DNA of 64,000 nucleotides, taken from positions 1,054,001 through 1,118,000 of the forward strand of contig NZ_CP040872.1 in the NCBI RefSeq assembly GCF_006337065.1. The letters run 5' to 3'. Shown piece after piece: positions 30,609 through 38,948 of this stretch. The notes under the pieces are model-generated. The model saw only the letters and a list, made by a program, of their open reading frames with translations, ran no database searches and was not told the DNA's origin. The position numbers were made by a program, and so were the translations under genes. Origin of the DNA: Agromyces laixinhei (lineage in GTDB: Bacteria; Actinomycetota; Actinomycetes; Actinomycetales; Microbacteriaceae). Numbering within the stretch: the stretch's first letter is position 1; each line of letters opens with the position of its first letter.

Positions 30609-30902
30609 GTGATCGAACTCGTCGTCGCGCTCTTCCGCGTCGCACAGGCCTCGCTCGAGATCGCGCTCGCGTCGAACGCGCAGATATCCGTCGTGCTCGT
30701 CGGCGTCGTCGGCGCGGCCGCCGTCGCCGTGGTCGTCGTCGCCTGCCAGTCGCTGCCCGCGATGGTCGCGGCCGACGCGAGCGGTGCCGCCACCCGGTTC
30801 CGCCAGACGGCCGACCCATGGCGACTGCTCGCACAGAGCGACCCCGACGCGCCCGGGCGTGCCCGCCCCAGGGCGCCGGCACTCGGCCTCGCGGCCGCGT
30901 AG
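30609..30902 (+). CDS. Small DUF6412-like membrane protein
   Basis: 97 aa from GTG 30609. One or two hydrophobic stretches (VVLVGVVGAAAVAVVVVAC) and a C-terminal LLAQSDPDAPGRARPRAPA, a phrase typical of DUF6412 proteins that accompany YidC-like genes in actinobacteria. Family name given from memory of that pattern. Likely co-transcribed with the insertase gene 142 bp downstream. Confidence 0.7.
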   Translation: MIELVVALFRVAQASLEIALASNAQISVVLVGVVGAAAVAVVVVACQSLPAMVAADASGAATRFRQTADPWRLLAQSDPDAPGRARPRAPALGLAAA

Positions 30903-30942
30903 CGAGACCGACCCGCCGACCCGCGCGCACCCGGCATGGTGC

Positions 30943-30965
30943 GCGCACCGCACCCTTCGGTGCGC
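30943..30965 (+). other. Hairpin between DUF6412 and the YidC-like gene
   Basis: GCGCACCG (30943-30950) and CGGTGCGC (30958-30965) form a perfect 8-bp stem around CACCCTT. No T-run, so it may tune rather than stop transcription into the insertase gene. Confidence 0.35.
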
Positions 30966-31044
30966 ACCGCGCCATCCGGCGCGAGCTCGGCCTTCCTCGT
31001 GGCCAGACGGATCCTGTCATCCCTCGACCGCAAGGAACCTCCTC

Positions 31045-31854
31045 ATGGACCTCTACGCATTCCCGCCCATCGCGGGCCTCCTCGACGGCGCGCACACCGT
31101 GCTCATGACCCTCGCTGCCCTGCTCGAACCCGTCATCGGCATCGCGAGCGCCGCGGCGGCCGTCGTGCTCATCACCCTGCTCGTGCGCGGTGCGCTCATC
31201 CCCGTCGGCATCTCGCAGGCCAAGGCGGAGCAGACCCGCTCCCGCCTCGCGCCGAAGCTCGCAGCACTGCAGAAACAGCACAAGAAGAACCCCGAGCGGC
31301 TGCAGCGCGAGACGATGAAGCTCTACGGCGACGAAGGCACGACGCCCTTCGCCGGTTGCCTGCCGATGCTCGTGCAAGCGCCCGTCATCGGCGTCATCTA
31401 CGCCCTCTTCATCCTGCCGACGATCGCCGGCCACCCGAACGCCCTGCTCGAGCAGACGTTCTTCGGCGTGCCGCTCGGCTCGAGCCTCGCCGGCCAGATC
31501 GCGGCGGGCACGCTCGCGCCCGGCGCGCTCGTCGTCTTCCTCATCGTGATCGCGGGCATCGCCGTCGTCGGCGAACTCACCCGTCGCGTCTTCCAGCCGA
31601 GCACCCCTGTCGGCGGTGCCGCCGGCACGAACCGAGCGGATGCCTCGGCGGGCGGCGCCGGGGCATCCGCTGCACTGCTCGCGGCACCCGGCATGACCCG
31701 TGCACTCGGAGCGCTGCAGTTCATCACCGCCGTGATCGCGATCTTCGTGCCGCTCGCCGCGGCGCTCTACCTGCTCGTCACGGTGGCGTGGACCCTCGTG
31801 CAACGGATGCTGCTGCGCCGCCGTTACCCGCTCGTCGAGGCGAGCACCGCCTGA
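31045..31854 (+). CDS. YidC/Oxa1 family membrane protein insertase (short paralogue)
   Basis: 269 aa, preceded by AAGGAA. Core of the Oxa1 fold: ITLLVRGALIPVGISQAKAE, the cytoplasmic loop KLAALQKQHKKNPERLQRET, then FAGCLPMLVQAPVIGVIYAL, where the hydrophilic-groove arginine lies in LVRGAL. Lacks the large N-terminal domain of the main YidC, and is away from rpmH/rnpA, so it is probably a second insertase. A Gly/Ala insert (about 190-213) separates the last helices. Confidence 0.85.
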   Translation: MDLYAFPPIAGLLDGAHTVLMTLAALLEPVIGIASAAAAVVLITLLVRGALIPVGISQAKAEQTRSRLAPKLAALQKQHKKNPERLQRETMKLYGDEGTTPFAGCLPMLVQAPVIGVIYALFILPTIAGHPNALLEQTFFGVPLGSSLAGQIAAGTLAPGALVVFLIVIAGIAVVGELTRRVFQPSTPVGGAAGTNRADASAGGAGASAALLAAPGMTRALGALQFITAVIAIFVPLAAALYLLVTVAWTLVQRMLLRRRYPLVEASTA

Positions 31855-31958
31855 ACGCCGTAATCGGCGCATGCTCGCGTCGTCGCCGACCGGAATGCGA
31901 CGCTTGCGGCGCCCGGCCGGCGGTGGTTTCGTTGAGGTATCGAACGAAGGAGCACATC

Positions 31959-32234
31959 ATGAGTTTCCTCGCGTTTCTGATCCTCGGCCTCATCGCCGGG
32001 GCCATCGCCAAGTTGATCCTGCCGGGCAATCAGGGTGGCGGATGGTTCGTCACCCTGCTGCTCGGCGTCGTCGGGGCCCTCCTCGGCGGCTGGATCGGCT
32101 CCGCCCTCCTCGGCATCGGCATGGGGGAGTTCTGGAACATCTGGACGTGGCTCCTCGCCATCGGCGGATCGATCATCGTGCTGCTCATCTGGGGGCTCAT
32201 CACCCGGGGGCGGAGCAAGAGCACGACCGCCTGA
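31959..32234 (+). CDS. GlsB/YeaQ/YmgE family stress-response membrane protein
   Basis: 91 aa, preceded by GAAGGAG. Three glycine-rich transmembrane helices with the family pattern ILGLIAGAIAKLILPGNQGG and GVVGALLGGWIGSAL. Family members are induced by stress or linked to Asp23/Gls24 proteins; no such partner gene is near. Confidence 0.9.
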   Translation: MSFLAFLILGLIAGAIAKLILPGNQGGGWFVTLLLGVVGALLGGWIGSALLGIGMGEFWNIWTWLLAIGGSIIVLLIWGLITRGRSKSTTA

Positions 32235-32236
32235 CA

Positions 32237-32986
32237 TCAGCCGCGTGAGCGCGCGCCTGCGAGTTCGGCGAAACGCCGCAGCATCCGTTGCGGTTCGGTG
32301 ACGGATGCCGCGGCCAGCCGTTCGCCGACCTCGCGCAGTTCGCTCGCCGGGAAGTAGCCGTGATGGCGGTACACCTGCGCGCGGGCGATGAAGTCGGTCG
32401 TCGACACCTCGGGGTGGAACTGCGTCGCATAGACCTGCGTGCCGACGCGATAGATCTGCACGGGGCAACCGGCCGATGACGCGAGCAGCACGGCGTCGGC
32501 CGGCGGCCGCTCCGTCGCCTCCTTGTGGCCGACGAGGGCGTCGAACCGCCCGGGCAGCACGCTGACGAGTGGATCGGCCGTACCCTCGGCCGTGAGCCGG
32601 ATCTCAACGGCCTGCGCGTGCTCGCCGAACGTGGTGCCGACCTCGCCGCCGAGCAGCCGGGTCAGCACGCCGATGCCGTAACACGTGAGAAGGAGCGGGA
32701 AGTCGTCGGCGACGGCGCGCTCGGCCAGGCGGGTGAGATCTGCCTCGACCCGTCGCTGCACCTCGTGCTTGCCGGTCTCGGGGGTCGTCACGTTGTACGG
32801 GCTGCCGCCGACGACGATACCGGCGTACTCGTCGAACTCGAGCTCGCCGAGTGGATCGACATCGAGGCGCACGTGCTCGAGCCGGGCCGCGTCGACGCCC
32901 ATGGCGCGGCGCACCGACTCGTACTCGGGGCCGACGGCCTCGACCTCTGGGCGTGCGGAGAGGAAGAGGAACGGCTTGGCGCTCAT
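32237..32986 (-). CDS. Class I glutamine amidotransferase-like protein
   Basis: 249 aa. GATase1 fold with nucleophile Cys102 in LLLTCYGIGVL and the His191/Glu193 pair in ATQFHPEV; VVGGSPYNVTTPE gives the oxyanion-side loop. Stand-alone GMP-synthase-like amidotransferases of this type act on unknown acceptors. Its start overlaps the stop of the LysR-like gene (ATGA), so both belong to one transcript. Confidence 0.85.
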   Translation of the reverse strand: MSAKPFLFLSARPEVEAVGPEYESVRRAMGVDAARLEHVRLDVDPLGELEFDEYAGIVVGGSPYNVTTPETGKHEVQRRVEADLTRLAERAVADDFPLLLTCYGIGVLTRLLGGEVGTTFGEHAQAVEIRLTAEGTADPLVSVLPGRFDALVGHKEATERPPADAVLLASSAGCPVQIYRVGTQVYATQFHPEVSTTDFIARAQVYRHHGYFPASELREVGERLAAASVTEPQRMLRRFAELAGARSRG

Positions 32987-33690
32987 CGCCCCCTCCGGCG
33001 GCTGCGCTGCTTGGCTCCTGCGCCGGTTCGAGGGGCCGGGCGGCCGCCCTTCCCGCCGCCCTTCTTCCCCGTGCCCGACTTCGCGGCCGCCGCCCGTCGC
33101 TCGGCGGCGGCGAGTTTCGCGGCCTTCGCGGCCTTCATCGGCGGAGGGTCGTCGGCCGAACCTCGCGAGCTCTTCGCACCCCGGCCGCGCACGACGGCGA
33201 CGAACTCCTGGATGTCGGCGTCGTCGCGGTCGCGGCGCCAGACGAGCGAGATCTGCGTGGCCGGGGCATCCGTCACCGGAATCGCGACCACGTCCTTGCG
33301 TCGGTGCAGCCTCGCGACCGAGTGCGGCACGATCGCGTGGCCGCTGCCCGCTGCCACGAGCTCGATCGTCATGGCGGCGTCGGCCTGCACGGGCGCGGTC
33401 GCTTCGCCCTCGAGATCGGCGAGCGTGAGCGACTCGGCGCCGGCGAGCGGATGCTCCTTCGGCAGCACGACGACCGCGAGCTCCTCCCAGAGCGCGACGG
33501 CGTGCAGGCCTTCGGTGTCGACGGGGAGGCGTACGAAGGCGATGTCGGCGTCGCCCGCGCCGAGTGCGACGAGCTGCTCGGCCTCGCCGACCACGATCGC
33601 CTCGAGCGGCAGTTCGGGTCGCAGATCGTTCCACACGCGCAGCCATTTCGACGGGCTCACCCCGGCGACGTAGCGGAGTCGCAGTGTCAC
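32983..33690 (-). CDS. LysR-type substrate-binding domain protein without DNA-binding domain
   Basis: 235 aa from GTG 33690. The protein begins directly with the effector-domain strand LRLRYVAGVSPSKWLRVWND and continues LPLEAIVVGEAEQLVALGAG, DADIAFVRLP, so the N-terminal helix-turn-helix of LysR regulators is absent. Instead a long Lys/Ala/Gly/Arg-rich basic tail (from about 180) is present and might bind nucleic acid. Divergent from DUF5997, a pairing I recall as conserved in this group. Confidence 0.8.
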   Translation of the reverse strand: MTLRLRYVAGVSPSKWLRVWNDLRPELPLEAIVVGEAEQLVALGAGDADIAFVRLPVDTEGLHAVALWEELAVVVLPKEHPLAGAESLTLADLEGEATAPVQADAAMTIELVAAGSGHAIVPHSVARLHRRKDVVAIPVTDAPATQISLVWRRDRDDADIQEFVAVVRGRGAKSSRGSADDPPPMKAAKAAKLAAAERRAAAAKSGTGKKGGGKGGRPAPRTGAGAKQRSRRRGR

Positions 33691-33795
33691 CCCGGCCCCC
33701 GTTCCCTGCAGCCGTGTTCAGGCTGCTCCCAGCGTAGACGATGGCCGCGTGGCCTCCCGGTGGGCGCGGGCGCTGCGACGGGCTACGGTGTTGGA

Positions 33796-34203
33796 GTGAG
33801 CCAGTCGAAGAACTCCCAGACCATGAAGGCGGAGACCGCAGCCAAGAAGCTCGGCATCCTCCTCGAGGCCGCGCCCGCGGAGTTCCGCGAGGGGCTCGTC
33901 ACGCGCGACGAACTCGCGGCGCTCACGGCCGACCCGCCCGAGTGGCTCGAGGTGCTGCACCGCGAGGGCCCGCACCCCCGCACCGTCGTCGCCGCGAAGC
34001 TCGGCATCTCGAACTCGGGCCTCGCCCGCGGCGGCGTCACCGACCCGCTCACGACCGCCGAGATCAAGGCACTGCTCGAGGCGCCGCCCGCATGGCTCGT
34101 CACCGAACGCGCGACGCAGGCCGCCGTGCGCGCCGAGAAGATCCGCGTCGCCGATCGCGACAAGGAGCGCGCCGCGCGCCGCGGCGGCGGCTCGGGCGTC
34201 TGA
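33796..34203 (+). CDS. DUF5997 family protein
   Basis: 135 aa from GTG 33796. Sequence phrases MKAETAAKKLGILLEAAPAE, PPEWLEVLHREGPHPRTVVA and KLGISNSGLARGGV are characteristic of DUF5997. The latter part resembles a helix-turn-helix-like fold, and a basic tail (DKERAARRGGG) ends it. Divergent from the LysR-like gene, 105 bp apart. Function unknown; a complementing DNA-binding partner is a speculation. Confidence 0.8.
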   Translation: MSQSKNSQTMKAETAAKKLGILLEAAPAEFREGLVTRDELAALTADPPEWLEVLHREGPHPRTVVAAKLGISNSGLARGGVTDPLTTAEIKALLEAPPAWLVTERATQAAVRAEKIRVADRDKERAARRGGGSGV

Positions 34204-34219
34204 CCCCGCCGGCCCGGCG

Positions 34220-34858
34220 TCAGGCGTAGCGAGCGGCGAGGAACGCCGACGCGTCGGCGAGTTCGAGTTCGGACACCGAGTGCCCGAGGCCCTCGTAGAT
34301 GCGCTCGTCCAGGTCGGAGTGCGCGGGCAGCCACGCCTGTGTTCGAGCGACGGATGCCGCGGGGATCACGTCATCGACCGTGCCGCGCCCCCAGAAGACG
34401 GGCGGCGCCAGTTGCGACATCCGCTCATCGCCGTCGCGCTCGCCGGGCAGGGCGAATCCGGCGAGGCTCACCGCGAACGCGAAACGCTCGGGTGCGCGTC
34501 GCAGCAGCTCGAGCGCCATCGCGCCGCCCTGTGAGAAGCCGAGCAGGCCGACCGACACGTCGTCGGGCACGACGCGGCCCAGCCACTCGATGATCGCGGT
34601 GACGGCGGCATCCGCGCCCTCGACGGAGAATTCGACGCCCTCGTTCATGAGCGGAAACCAGGCGTGGCCGTACCCCGTGAACGTCGGGGCACGCAGCGAC
34701 GCGACCGCCGGCGAGAGCGGCAGGTAGGGCGCGAGGCCGAACAGGTCGCCCTCGTTCGAGTTGTAGCCGTGCAGCAGCACGAGCAGCGGGCGGCCTTCGC
34801 GATCGGCCGCGGAAGCCGACCACAGCACGGCCTCGTCGTCGATCTGCACGTCGGTCAT
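34220..34858 (-). CDS. Alpha/beta hydrolase (phospholipase/carboxylesterase type)
   Basis: 212 aa. Nucleophile Ser109 in GFSQGG, oxyanion region LLHGYNSNEGDLF, Asp162/163 in GTVDDVIP and His193 in GLGHSVS form the usual triad. Typical of the small cytosolic carboxylesterase/acyl-protein-thioesterase group. Convergent with DUF5997. Confidence 0.87.
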   Translation of the reverse strand: MTDVQIDDEAVLWSASAADREGRPLLVLLHGYNSNEGDLFGLAPYLPLSPAVASLRAPTFTGYGHAWFPLMNEGVEFSVEGADAAVTAIIEWLGRVVPDDVSVGLLGFSQGGAMALELLRRAPERFAFAVSLAGFALPGERDGDERMSQLAPPVFWGRGTVDDVIPAASVARTQAWLPAHSDLDERIYEGLGHSVSELELADASAFLAARYA

Positions 34859-34894
34859 GGGGTCAACGCTAGCGCGGTGGGGCAGAATCGAGGC

Positions 34895-35476
34895 ATGAGC
34901 GTACGCACCCCCGACCCGGACTGGAACCCCGACGACGAACCCGTCGTCAGGCCGCCGGCGAATCCCGGGTGGCTGACCGACCTCGAACTCGCCGAGGTTC
35001 GCGGCAGGCTGCCGCTGCTCTACGTCGAGGCGGTGCCGGTGCGGGTCGACGGGCTCGGCCAGGTGACCGAGGTCGGCGTGCTGCTGCGGGCGAACTCCGT
35101 GGGCGAGATGACGCGCACGCTCGTCTCAGGGCGGGTCATGTACGGCGAGACGATCCGCGACGCCCTGTTCCGCCACCTCGAGAAGGATCTCGGCCCGATG
35201 GCGTTTCCGCTGCTGCCCGCGAGCGCCGTGCCGTTCAGCGTGGCCGAGTACTTTCCGATGCCCGGCATCACGCCGTACACCGACGAACGGCAGCACGCCG
35301 TGTCGCTCGCGTTCGTGGTGCCGGTCACCGGCACCTGCGAGCCGCGCCAGGACGCGCTCGAGGTCACATGGATGACGCCCGAAGAGGCCGTGACCCAGAG
35401 CGTCGCCGCCGAGATGGAGGGCGGGCGCGGCACGCTCGTCAAGCAGGCACTGGCCTCGGTGGGGGCGCTGCGCTGA
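34895..35476 (+). CDS. NUDIX-fold protein (DUF4916) with degenerate Nudix box
   Basis: 193 aa from ATG 34895. VYVEAVPVRVD-type strands lead to GRVMYGETIRDALFRHLEKDLG, in the place of the Nudix box, where the REUxEExGU glutamates are replaced (RHLEKDLG). C-terminal LEVTWMTPEEAV is as in NUDIX proteins. This fits the DUF4916 subgroup and suggests altered or lost pyrophosphohydrolase activity. Confidence 0.78.
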   Translation: MSVRTPDPDWNPDDEPVVRPPANPGWLTDLELAEVRGRLPLLYVEAVPVRVDGLGQVTEVGVLLRANSVGEMTRTLVSGRVMYGETIRDALFRHLEKDLGPMAFPLLPASAVPFSVAEYFPMPGITPYTDERQHAVSLAFVVPVTGTCEPRQDALEVTWMTPEEAVTQSVAAEMEGGRGTLVKQALASVGALR

Positions 35477-35479
35477 GGC

Positions 35480-35560
35480 TCGTTCTTCGCTCTGGCTCGT
35501 TCGCTCTGGCTCGTTCGCTCTGGCTCGTTCGCTCTGGCTCGCTTGCCCAGGTTCGCTCGC
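35480..35560. repeat. Period-14 tandem array between convergent genes
   Basis: GCTCTGG recurs at 35489, 35503, 35517 and 35531, with a unit of GCTCTGGCTCGTTC. Flanking partial units extend to about 35480 and 35560. It fills the 84-bp gap between the convergent DUF4916 and GNAT genes. Confidence 0.88.
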
Positions 35561-36064
35561 TCAGCGGACGAACCGCACCTCGTGGATCTCTTCACCGAGG
35601 AACGGCACGTCTTGTGCTGCGCCGTCGAGCGTGAAGCCGTTGCGTGCGTAGAAGCGGTGGGCGCGGGGGTTGTCTTCGGCGACCCAGAGGTAGCCGGGCC
35701 GGTCACCGCAGGCGGCGTCGAAGAGCTTCTGGCCGATGCCGGTGCCGTGGTACGCGTCGAGCAGGTAGATGAAGTAGAGCTCGCGCTCGCGGGGCGGGTT
35801 CTCGTCACGGGCGGGGCCGGAACCCACGAAGCCCACGATCTCGCCGTCGACGAGGGCGGCGAACTGGTTGTACTCCTCGCCCCGAGAGGCCATGTGGGTC
35901 CACAGATCTGCCATGCGGCGGGGCGAGAGGTGCTCGAACGCGGCGGCGCTGATCAGGTGATCGTAGGTCTCGTGCCAGCAGGTTGCGTGCACGCGACCCA
36001 GGGCCTCCACATCGGAGTCCCTGATGGGGCGAACGACGACTTCGGCAACGACTTCGGTGCTCAT
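35561..36064 (-). CDS. GNAT family N-acetyltransferase
   Basis: 167 aa. Begins VVVRPIRDSDVEALGRVHAT, with the acetyl-CoA-binding segment LYFIYLLDAYHGTGIGQKLFD and the C-terminal NPRAHRFYARNGF, the usual GNAT landmarks. Substrate unknown. Confidence 0.87.
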   Translation of the reverse strand: MSTEVVAEVVVRPIRDSDVEALGRVHATCWHETYDHLISAAAFEHLSPRRMADLWTHMASRGEEYNQFAALVDGEIVGFVGSGPARDENPPRERELYFIYLLDAYHGTGIGQKLFDAACGDRPGYLWVAEDNPRAHRFYARNGFTLDGAAQDVPFLGEEIHEVRFVR

Positions 36065-36135
36065 GCCCTGAGACTAAGCCAGCACGCGCGCGGCGCGAAA
36101 TCGAGCGGCGGATGCCCCGGTGCTACCGTGGAACC

Positions 36136-36576
36136 ATGACTCCGCAGGAGCTCGAGAACCTCGTACATCTGCGCCGTGCTCGCGACCTGATCGATCGTGA
36201 GTACGCGGAGCCGCTCGACGTGCCGACCATGGCCGATCGGGCGCTGATGTCGCCGGCGCACTTCTCGCGCCGGTTCCGGGCCGCGTACGGCGAGACGCCC
36301 TACAGCTACCTGATGACGCGACGCATCGAACGCGCGATGGCGCTGCTGCGCGGCGGGGCGAGCGTCACCGATGCCTGCATGGCGGTGGGCGCTACCTCGC
36401 TCGGTTCGTTCAGTTCGCGCTTCACCGAGATCGTCGGCGAGACGCCGACGGCCTACCGCAGCCGCGAGCACCACGCCGTCAACGCGATGCCGCCGTGCGT
36501 CGCGAAGACGTACACACGCCCGATGCGGGGCACACCGAGCAGAATCGAAGAAGCCCCAGGGCGAGCGGCGGCGTAG
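36136..36576 (+). CDS. AraC family transcriptional regulator (DNA-binding domain only)
   Basis: 146 aa from ATG 36136. Double HTH: ADRALMSPAHFSRRFRAAYG and VTDACMAVGATSLGSFSSRF, then GETPTAYR. No separate ligand domain; a short C-terminal tail follows. It starts a two-gene unit with a VOC protein 10 bp downstream, a frequent arrangement in actinobacteria in which the regulator likely controls the pair. Confidence 0.88.
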   Translation: MTPQELENLVHLRRARDLIDREYAEPLDVPTMADRALMSPAHFSRRFRAAYGETPYSYLMTRRIERAMALLRGGASVTDACMAVGATSLGSFSSRFTEIVGETPTAYRSREHHAVNAMPPCVAKTYTRPMRGTPSRIEEAPGRAAA

Positions 36577-36586
36577 CGTCGACGTC

Positions 36587-36997
36587 ATGACCATCTCACT
36601 GCAGTTCACGAACATCACCGTCAACGACGTCGACGAGGCCGTCGCCTTCTACCGCGACGCGCTCGGCCTCGAGGTGCAGAACGACGTGGCATCCGGCAAT
36701 CACCGCTGGGTCACGCTCGGCAGTGCCGCGCAGCCGGGCCTCGGCATCGTGCTCTCCGACCCGCACGCCGGCCGGTCACGGGCCGACGGCGATGCGATGC
36801 AGGAACTCCTCGCGAAGGGCGTGCTGCCCATGCTCGTGTTCCGCTCCGACGACGTCGACGCGACCTTCGAGACCGTGCGCGCGTCGGGCGCCGAGGTGCT
36901 TCAGGAGCCGATCGACCAAGCGTGGGGTCCGCGCGACTGCGCGTTCCGCGATCCGGCCGGCAACACGGTGCGCATCTCGCAGGCGCCGGCCGCCTGA
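36587..36997 (+). CDS. VOC (glyoxalase/bleomycin-resistance fold) protein
   Basis: 136 aa. Paired beta-alpha-beta-beta-beta modules: FTNITVNDVDEAVAFYRDAL and VFRSDDVDATFETVRASGAE, ending PRDCAFRDPAGNTVRI with the terminal metal-ligand region. Lyase, dioxygenase or antibiotic-binding roles exist in the family; no substrate can be chosen. Follows the AraC gene. Confidence 0.87.
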   Translation: MTISLQFTNITVNDVDEAVAFYRDALGLEVQNDVASGNHRWVTLGSAAQPGLGIVLSDPHAGRSRADGDAMQELLAKGVLPMLVFRSDDVDATFETVRASGAEVLQEPIDQAWGPRDCAFRDPAGNTVRISQAPAA

Positions 36998-37038
36998 CCC
37001 ACTGCATCAGCCTGCCCGCAGCGCCGGGCGTACGCGAA

Positions 37039-37074
37039 CGGCCCCGACGAGTTCACGCGAACTCGTCGGGGCCG
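37039..37074. terminator. Bidirectional hairpin terminator between VOC and DEAD-box genes
   Basis: A perfect 16-bp stem, CGGCCCCGACGAGTTC (37039-37054) with GAACTCGTCGGGGCCG (37059-37074), around ACGC. It lies between the ends of two convergent genes; T-rich flanks are absent, but stem strength suggests termination in both directions. Confidence 0.82.
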
Positions 37075-37092
37075 CTCATCGGTGCGTGCGAC

Positions 37093-38640
37093 TCAGCCTT
37101 GGGCGCGGCGATTGCCGCGTGAGTTGCCGGAGGGCGAGACGAGGCTGCCGACGCGCAGCGGCGCCTTGCCGCCCGAACGGCCGCCCGTCGAACGCTGCGC
37201 GCCCGTCGTCTGCGCACCGCGGCCCTGGCCACCGCCCTGCTTCGGCGCGTTGGCACGTGCCTCGGCCGGGCGACCGGAACGGTCGCGGCGGGGTGCGCCC
37301 GCGACATCCGACTGGCCACCGTTGCCGCCGCGACCGCGACCGCGGCCCGTGCGGGCTTCGCCGCCGCGCTCGTCGCGTGCGGCGCGCTTGCGCTGGGCAT
37401 TGGCGCCCTGTGAGCGACCGCCGCCCTGCTGCGTCACCGCGGCGCGCGGCGCCGGCTTCACGTACGGGGCGACCTCTCCGACGAGCGTCGTCACGACCGG
37501 CGAGGTCGCGGTGACCTGCTGCGGAGTGACGGTGATCGCGGCCCTGCGGAGCAGGGTCTTCAGGTCCTGCTTCTGTGCGGGCAGGCTGATGGTGACGACG
37601 TCGCCCTCGCTGCCGGCTCGAGCCGTGCGGCCCGAGCGGTGCAGGTACGCCTTGTGCTCCATGGGCGGGTCGACGTGGATCACGAGCTCGATGTCGTCGA
37701 CGTGCACGCCGCGCGCTGCGACATCCGTTGCGACCATGACCTTGGCCGAACCGTCGGAGAATGCGGCGAGGTTGCGGTCGCGCTGCGGCTGCGACAGGTT
37801 GCCGTGCAGGTCGACCGAGGGGATGCCCTGCTCGGTGAGCTTCTTCGCGAGCTTCTTCGCGTGGTGCTTCGTGCGCATGAAGAGGATGCGGCGGCCGGTG
37901 CCGCTCGCGAGGGTCTTCACGAGGTCGTTCTTGGCGTCGACGTCGGCGACCTCGAAGACGTGGTGGGTCATCGCGGCGACGTGCGAGGTCGCCTCGTCGA
38001 CCGAGTGCAGCACCTCGTTGTGGAGGAAGCGCTTGACGAGCTTGTCCACGCCGTTGTCGAGCGTGGCCGAGAAGAGCAGGCGCTGGCCGTCGGCGGGGGT
38101 CTTGTCGAGGATGCGCGTGACGACCGGGAGGAAGCCGAGGTCGGCCATGTGGTCGGCCTCGTCGAGCACGGTGATCTCGATCGCGTCGAGCGTGACGAAG
38201 CCCTGCTTCATGAGGTCTTCGAGGCGGCCGGGGCAGGCGACGACGATGTCGACGCCGCCGCGCAGCGCGTCGACCTGGCGCTTCTGGTTGATGCCGCCGA
38301 AGATCGTCGTGGTCTTCAGGTCGTAGGCGGCGGCGAGCGGCGCGAGCACCGCGTCGATCTGCGTGGCGAGCTCACGGGTGGGTGCGAGCACGAGTGCGAG
38401 CGGCCGGCCCGGGCGGCGGCGGCCGCCGGCGAGGCTGGTGCCGAGGCGGGCGACCATGGGCAGCGCGAACGCGATGGTCTTGCCCGAGCCGGTCTTGCCG
38501 CGGCCGAGCACGTCGCGTCCGGCGAGCGTGTCGGGCAGCGTGTCGACCTGGATCGGGAACGCGGTGGTCTTGCCGTCGGCGGCGAGGGCCGCGACGAGTG
38601 GAGCCGGCACGCCGAGCGTGCTGAAGGTGATGTCGGTCAT
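37093..38640 (-). CDS. DEAD-box RNA helicase
   Basis: 515 aa. Q-motif FPIQ (28-31), Walker A GKTGSGKT (48-55), PTRELATQ, VLDEADHMAD, SAT, ATDVAARGVHV and HRSGRTARAG are all present. The last 110 residues are Gly/Arg/Gln-rich (RTGRGRGRGGNGG and similar), a disordered RNA-binding tail common in actinobacterial RhlE-type cold-shock helicases. A long structured leader precedes it. Confidence 0.93.
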   Translation of the reverse strand: MTDITFSTLGVPAPLVAALAADGKTTAFPIQVDTLPDTLAGRDVLGRGKTGSGKTIAFALPMVARLGTSLAGGRRRPGRPLALVLAPTRELATQIDAVLAPLAAAYDLKTTTIFGGINQKRQVDALRGGVDIVVACPGRLEDLMKQGFVTLDAIEITVLDEADHMADLGFLPVVTRILDKTPADGQRLLFSATLDNGVDKLVKRFLHNEVLHSVDEATSHVAAMTHHVFEVADVDAKNDLVKTLASGTGRRILFMRTKHHAKKLAKKLTEQGIPSVDLHGNLSQPQRDRNLAAFSDGSAKVMVATDVAARGVHVDDIELVIHVDPPMEHKAYLHRSGRTARAGSEGDVVTISLPAQKQDLKTLLRRAAITVTPQQVTATSPVVTTLVGEVAPYVKPAPRAAVTQQGGGRSQGANAQRKRAARDERGGEARTGRGRGRGGNGGQSDVAGAPRRDRSGRPAEARANAPKQGGGQGRGAQTTGAQRSTGGRSGGKAPLRVGSLVSPSGNSRGNRRAQG

Positions 38641-38948
38641 TGGTGCCTTTCAGGCAGAGCACACCGCCGGTCGGTCTTCCGCGAACGGAAGGTCTGGCCC
38701 GGCGGTGGGTGTTGGCGAAGGCGCCGGTCGGCGCATCCGTTCGCCGTATGAGAGTCAACGGGCCACTGTGAGTGCACAGTGCCCGGAAAGCGTTTCTACG
38801 ACGCGGGCGGCGCGGTCGTCGCGCACACCGTGGGAAAGTCTAGCGGATGCCCGCGCCATTTCCCTGAACACCACCGTTTTCAGGAGTTTTGGGGAGATTC
38901 TGCTGGATTCGGCCGCGACACGCCGTGTTTCGACCGCCGCGACGACCA
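38641..38948 (-). promoter_or_regulatory. Long non-coding leader/promoter region of the DEAD-box helicase gene
   Basis: 308 bp without a gene. Near the helicase start a hairpin forms from CCGCCGG (38664-38670) with CCGGCGG (38699-38705) and, inside, CTTCCG/CGGAAG (38676-38691) around a loop that reads UUCG in the minus-strand RNA. The distal part is less GC-rich (GAACACCACCGTTTTCAGGA around 38866). A long structured 5' leader is usual for cold-regulated helicases. Confidence 0.5.

Noticed and set aside
33691..33795. N-terminal HTH of the LysR-like protein in the upstream gap
   Set aside because: The 105 bp to DUF5997 are too short and contain no helix-turn-helix frame in register.
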